Source: Streptomyces ambofaciens ATCC 23877
GTDB taxonomy: Bacteria > Actinomycetota > Actinomycetes > Streptomycetales > Streptomycetaceae
Direction of reading: 5' to 3'
Assembly (NCBI RefSeq): GCF_001267885.1
Contig: NZ_CP012382.1
Location: 1,847,001-1,911,000, forward strand
DNA length: 64,000 nt
Shown here: positions 61,069-64,000 of the stretch, piece by piece
How positions within the stretch are numbered: the stretch's first letter is position 1
How the letters are laid out: the number at the start of each line of letters is the position of its first letter
The notes under the pieces: model-generated
The model's input: the letters and a program-made list of their open reading frames with translations, nothing else
What the model was told of the DNA's origin: nothing
Database searches by the model: none
Position numbers and translations under genes: made by a program

Positions 61069-61368
61069 TCAGCTCCTGTGTTCGTGCGGGCGCGGGGGCG
61101 CCGGAGGTCCCGGGCGGGCGTCGAGCGCGGTGAGCGCGTCGCGCAGCCCCCGGTGTACATCCTCGTACACCTGGACGTGTCCGTCGGTGGCCAGGTGGTC
61201 GGCGTCGGCCAGCCGGGCCAGTCCGGCGTCCACCTCGGCGTTTCCGGTGGGAGGGCGGGGCACGCCGAGGGGCGCGGGAGCCGCGGGATCGTACCCCGGC
61301 AGGCCCTGGGCCCCGGCCCCGTCCGCCTCGCTGTCGTCGGCCGCGGGCACCGGTACTGCGTCGCTCAT
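61069..61368 (-). CDS. small conserved protein of unknown function (99 aa)
   Basis: The 99-residue protein begins with an acidic, Ala/Asp/Pro-rich half and ends with the helical part GNAEVDAGLARLADADHLATDGHVQVYEDVHRGLRDALTALD. It resembles the short protein that precedes tlyA in many Streptomyces. It lies 7 bp before tlyA and probably shares its message, which also includes nadK. No catalytic motif is visible. Its function is unknown. Confidence 0.7.
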   Translation of the reverse strand: MSDAVPVPAADDSEADGAGAQGLPGYDPAAPAPLGVPRPPTGNAEVDAGLARLADADHLATDGHVQVYEDVHRGLRDALTALDARPGPPAPPRPHEHRS

Positions 61369-61410
61369 GCCCCGACGCTACCGCGTACCGCTGGGGTACG
61401 GTCGGTCCCG

Positions 61411-61758
61411 ATGGCGACGACCGAGGAGTGCCGCGCCGCACTCGAGAAGCTCGCGGACGACATGGGCCGTGCCGAGGGGGACGTCCGCTCGGCCGCCGAG
61501 CTGGACCGCTCGGTGAGCTGCCACATCACCGACCTGGACGTCACCTTCGCGGGCCGCATGGCGGACGGCCGGATCGACGTGCGCGAGACCCTCGAGGGGC
61601 CGCCGCGCGAGAAGGCCGAGATCAGGCTGGCGATGACCGGAGACGACCTGGTGGCCCTGGTCGGGGGCGAGCTGAACTTCGCCAAGGCCTGGGGCTCGGG
61701 CCGGGTGAGGCTGGAGGCGGGCCTGCGGGACCTGTTCCGCCTCAGGAAGCTCCTGTAG
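61411..61758 (+). CDS. SCP2 sterol-transfer-like protein
   Basis: The 115-residue protein matches the SCP2-like fold: a helix TEECRAALEKLADDM, the strand-rich middle SVSCHITDLDVTFAGRMADGRIDVRETLEGP, and EIRLAMTGDDLVALVGGELNFAKAWGSGRVRLEAGLRDLFRLRKLL, in which LVGGELNFAKAWxxGRVRLEG is typical. Such small proteins bind hydrophobic ligands. The ATG at 61411 is the only good start; the frame is open further upstream. Its last codons form the beginning of a 44-bp tandem repeat, so the 3' end may vary in length. Confidence 0.85.
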   Translation: MATTEECRAALEKLADDMGRAEGDVRSAAELDRSVSCHITDLDVTFAGRMADGRIDVRETLEGPPREKAEIRLAMTGDDLVALVGGELNFAKAWGSGRVRLEAGLRDLFRLRKLL

Positions 61759-61976
61759 CCACCTGGGCGAGTCTCTCTGGCCGCCCCGGCAAGCTCCTCC
61801 AGCCACCTGGACGAGTCCCTTCGGCCGCCCCGGCAAGCTCCTCCAGCCACCAGGACGAGTCCCTTCGACCGCCCCGGGAAGCAACTCCAGCCACCGGGAC
61901 GAGGCCCTTCGGCCGCTCCGGGAAGCTCCTCCAGCCACCCGGGCGAACTCCTTCGGCCGCATCAGGAAGCCCTGGA
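61757..61976. repeat. five 44-bp tandem repeats
   Basis: Units start at 61757, 61801, 61845, 61889 and 61933, each exactly 44 bp, with AGCCACC at the start and CCGG-AAGC-CTCC near the end. Units 1-3 are the most similar; unit 5 runs into the 3' end of the ABC ATPase gene. A partial copy (CTCAGGAAGCTCCTGT) precedes at 61741-61756, within the SCP2 gene. It is otherwise non-coding. Confidence 0.95.
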
Positions 61977-62798
61977 GGCCACCGCCTTCTCCGGCCGCCC
62001 TGCCGCCGTCACCCGCGCCTTGCGCGCGGCCGGCACCACCAGCGGCGTCCCCGTCTCCGGGTCGTCGATGACCTGGCAGCGCAGCCCGAAGACCCGCTCG
62101 ACGAGTTCGGCCGTGACGATGTCCTTCGGGGCGCCCTCGGCGATGATCTCCCCGCCGCGCAGGGCGATGAGGTGGGTGGCGTAGCGGGCGGCGTGATTGA
62201 GGTCGTGCAGGACGGCCACGAGGGTGCGGCCCTGCTCCTCGTGGAGCTCGGCGCACAGGTCGAGGACGTCGATCTGGTGCTGGATGTCCAGGTAGGTCGT
62301 CGGCTCGTCGAGGAGCAGCAGCGGGGTCTGCTGCGCGAGCGCCATGGCGATCCACACCCGCTGGCGCTGGCCGCCGGAGAGTTCGTCGACGTAGCGGTCG
62401 GCCAGCTCCGAGATGCCGGTCTGGGCCATCGACTCCTGGACGACCCGCTCGTCCTCGGCCGACCACTGGCGCAGGATGCCCTGATGCGGGTAGCGGCCCC
62501 GGCCGACCAGGTCGCCGACCGTGATCCCGTCGGGCGCGATGGACGACTGCGGCAGCAGACCGAGGGTGCGGGCGACCTGCTTGGCCGGCATCGACTGGAT
62601 GACGTTCCCGTCCAGCAGTACCCGGCCGTCGCTGGGCTTGAGCATCCGCGACAGCGCCCGCAGCAGGGTGGACTTGCCGCACGCGTTCGGGCCGACGATC
62701 ACGGTGAAGGAGTTGTCGGGTATCTCCACCGACAGCTTCTCCGCGATGACACGCTGGTCGTAGGCGAGGGTGACGTTCTCGGCTGACAGGCGGTTCAC
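61962..62798 (-). CDS. iron-siderophore ABC transporter ATP-binding protein (FecE/FepC-like)
   Basis: The 278-residue ATPase has Walker A VGPNACGKSTLLRALSRML near residue 38-56, signature DELSGGQRQRVWIAMALAQ near 140, Walker B LLLLDEPTTYLDIQHQ, and the H-loop AVLHDLNHAARYA. It drives uptake of a ferric siderophore (or vitamin B12/heme) through the permeases encoded upstream. The GTG at 62798 follows GGGAG by 4-5 bp. The 3' end overlaps the last 44-bp repeat, so its C-terminus (VASRAS) may be variable. It is the last gene of the permease operon. Confidence 0.93.
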   Translation of the reverse strand: MNRLSAENVTLAYDQRVIAEKLSVEIPDNSFTVIVGPNACGKSTLLRALSRMLKPSDGRVLLDGNVIQSMPAKQVARTLGLLPQSSIAPDGITVGDLVGRGRYPHQGILRQWSAEDERVVQESMAQTGISELADRYVDELSGGQRQRVWIAMALAQQTPLLLLDEPTTYLDIQHQIDVLDLCAELHEEQGRTLVAVLHDLNHAARYATHLIALRGGEIIAEGAPKDIVTAELVERVFGLRCQVIDDPETGTPLVVPAARKARVTAAGRPEKAVASRAS

Positions 62799-62845
62799 AT
62801 TGCTCCCTTGGTTGTTCAGCCCGCTGCGGATACCGGCGCCGGTGC

Positions 62846-63892
62846 TCAAATCCGGCCCGCCTTGCGCTCGGTGACCAGCAGCCACAGCAGGTAGACGCCG
62901 CCGACGACGCCGGTGACCACACCGACGGGCAACTGGTCGGCGCCGAAGGCCCGCTGCGAGACCCAGTCCGCGCCGACCAGCAGGGCGGCCCCCATGCACA
63001 GGGACGCCAGCAGGTTGGGACCCGGCGAACGGGTCAGGCGGCGGGCGAGCTGCGGGGCGGTGAGCGCGACGAAGCTGACCGGCCCCGCGGCGGCGGTGGC
63101 GGCAGCGGTGAGCAGTACGGCGGCCACCATCAGCAGCGCCCGCACGCGCTCGACGCGCACTCCGAGGGCGTACGAGACGTCGTCGCCCATCTCCATCATC
63201 CGCAGGGCCCGTCCGTTGGTGAGGACGAGCGGCACGAGGACGGCGCACAGCCCGAGCAGGGGCCATACCTGGTCCCAGTCGCGGCCGTCGAGGGAACCGG
63301 TCATCCAGACGACGGCGCGGGACGCGTCGACGATGTCGGCCCGGGTGAGCAGATAGCCGTTGACCGCCGTGACGATCGCGGACATGCCGATACCGACCAG
63401 GACCAGCCGGTAACCGTGCACTCCCTGCTTCCAGGCGAGCAGATAGATGGCGAGACCGGTCACCAGACCGCCCACCAGCGCGCCGGCGGTGACCTGGGCC
63501 GAACCTCCGGAGAACAGGACGATCATCGTGAGGGCGCCGGCCGTCGCACCCTGCCCGAGGCCGAGCACGTCCGGACTGCCGAGCGGGTTGCGCGAGATGG
63601 CCTGGAACAGCGCGCCGCCCAGTCCGAGCGAGGCGCCGACCAGCAGGCCGACCAGCACACGGGGCAGCCGCAGTTCGTTGACGATGAACTCCTGGCCGGG
63701 GTCCCCTTGGCCGACCAGGGTCCTGAGTACGTCGGCCGCCGGGATCTCGAAGTCGCCGGTGCCGATCAGCAGGACGCTCGCGGCGAGGGCGACGACCAGC
63801 AGCAGGGCCACCACGACGGTCGCCCGGACGTCCAGGCGGAACGACAGCCCGCCCGGGCTGCGCACCGCGCGGTTGGTCTTCACGGTCTTCAC
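62846..63892 (-). CDS. FecCD-type ABC transporter permease
   Basis: The 348-residue membrane protein has about ten helices. Family motifs are [38 protein letters not shown] (about 73-110) and [28 protein letters not shown], the region that contacts the ATPase. It imports ferric siderophores. The GTG overlaps the stop of the upstream permease (GTGA), so the two permeases are coupled as a heterodimeric pair. The ATPase gene follows after 47 bp. No substrate-binding protein is in the window. Confidence 0.93.
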   Translation of the reverse strand: MKTVKTNRAVRSPGGLSFRLDVRATVVVALLLVVALAASVLLIGTGDFEIPAADVLRTLVGQGDPGQEFIVNELRLPRVLVGLLVGASLGLGGALFQAISRNPLGSPDVLGLGQGATAGALTMIVLFSGGSAQVTAGALVGGLVTGLAIYLLAWKQGVHGYRLVLVGIGMSAIVTAVNGYLLTRADIVDASRAVVWMTGSLDGRDWDQVWPLLGLCAVLVPLVLTNGRALRMMEMGDDVSYALGVRVERVRALLMVAAVLLTAAATAAAGPVSFVALTAPQLARRLTRSPGPNLLASLCMGAALLVGADWVSQRAFGADQLPVGVVTGVVGGVYLLWLLVTERKAGRI

Positions 63893-64000
63893 AGCTGGGC
63901 CGTCCTCCGCCGTCGTACGAGATAGATGAAGACCGGCCCGCCGAGCACGGCGGTGACGATCCCGACCTGGAGCTCCGAGGGCCGGGCGACGATCCGGCCG
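63889..64000 (-). CDS. FecCD-type ABC transporter permease (partial, C-terminus only)
   Basis: About 37 codons at the window edge read [36 protein letters not shown], which is the end of a FecCD permease ([23 protein letters not shown] motif). The gene continues beyond 64000. Its TGA overlaps the start of the next permease (GTGA), so they form one operon with the ATPase gene. Confidence 0.88.
   Translation of the reverse strand, partial: GRIVARPSELQVGIVTAVLGGPVFIYLVRRRRTAQL

Overview
This window is a high-GC actinobacterial chromosome segment and almost certainly comes from a Streptomyces. The evidence is the extreme G/C bias at third codon positions, frequent GTG starts, ATGA/GTGA stop-start overlaps, a SepF-like cell division protein, streptogrisin-type proteases, a sortase-anchored lytic polysaccharide monooxygenase, and a ParA-ScpA-ScpB-RluB-Cmk-Der block. 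Gene order resembles, from memory, the core region near SCO1730-SCO1787 of S. coelicolor. It is chromosomal core: I see no insertion sequence, prophage, integrase, tRNA, rRNA or CRISPR array.

Layout. 1-6.8 kb holds a DUF72 protein, a short GntR regulator, GNAT acetyltransferases, a DUF402 protein, a secreted cell-wall-anchored LPMO, a secreted lipase, and a divergent MarR/cupin pair with two palindromic operators between them. 6.8-11.4 kb is an inducible mutagenesis operon (dnaE2 plus an ImuB-like Y-family protein) preceded by a LexA-type SOS box. 11.5-17.2 kb has a membrane protein, two streptogrisin-family proteases, a DUF1684 protein and a DUF5685-like protein with a cysteine-rich tail. 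17.5-26.7 kb has sflA, an acyl-CoA dehydrogenase, an MFS exporter, a mannosyltransferase-like membrane protein, a PAP2 phosphatase, an I78 inhibitor, a WYL regulator and two unknown proteins.

26.8-41.6 kb is a mostly minus-strand housekeeping block: der, plsC-like, cmk, tyrA, aroH, then a NUDIX/NrtR-type regulator with an ADP-ribosylglycohydrolase and a nucleotidyltransferase, then rluB, scpB, scpA, a ParA partner candidate, parA and ald. 41.7-52.9 kb has a STAND/TPR ATPase, an ADP-ribose pyrophosphatase-like NUDIX protein, pyrG, a GH15 enzyme, a PucR regulator, a glycosyltransferase and a truncated MraY/WecA-like protein. 53.1-57.4 kb is a partner-switching module: two STAS proteins, a cobalamin-binding protein with a CarH-type W-x9-E-H motif, a PAS-GAF-PP2C phosphatase and an RsbW-like ATPase. 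57.4-64 kb has recN, nadK, tlyA, an SCP2-like protein and the start of an iron-siderophore ABC importer.

How the genes work together. Three sets act as units on sequence evidence: the SOS mutasome (SOS box plus ATGA-coupled dnaE2/imuB-like), the NrtR-ADP-ribosylglycohydrolase-nucleotidyltransferase operon behind a 17-bp palindrome, and the B12/STAS/PP2C module. The last is the most promising candidate for an undescribed system, because it could pass a light or cobalamin signal to an anti-sigma switch. Several intergenic gaps carry short GC-rich tandem repeats with units of 23, 27, 42 and 44 bp.
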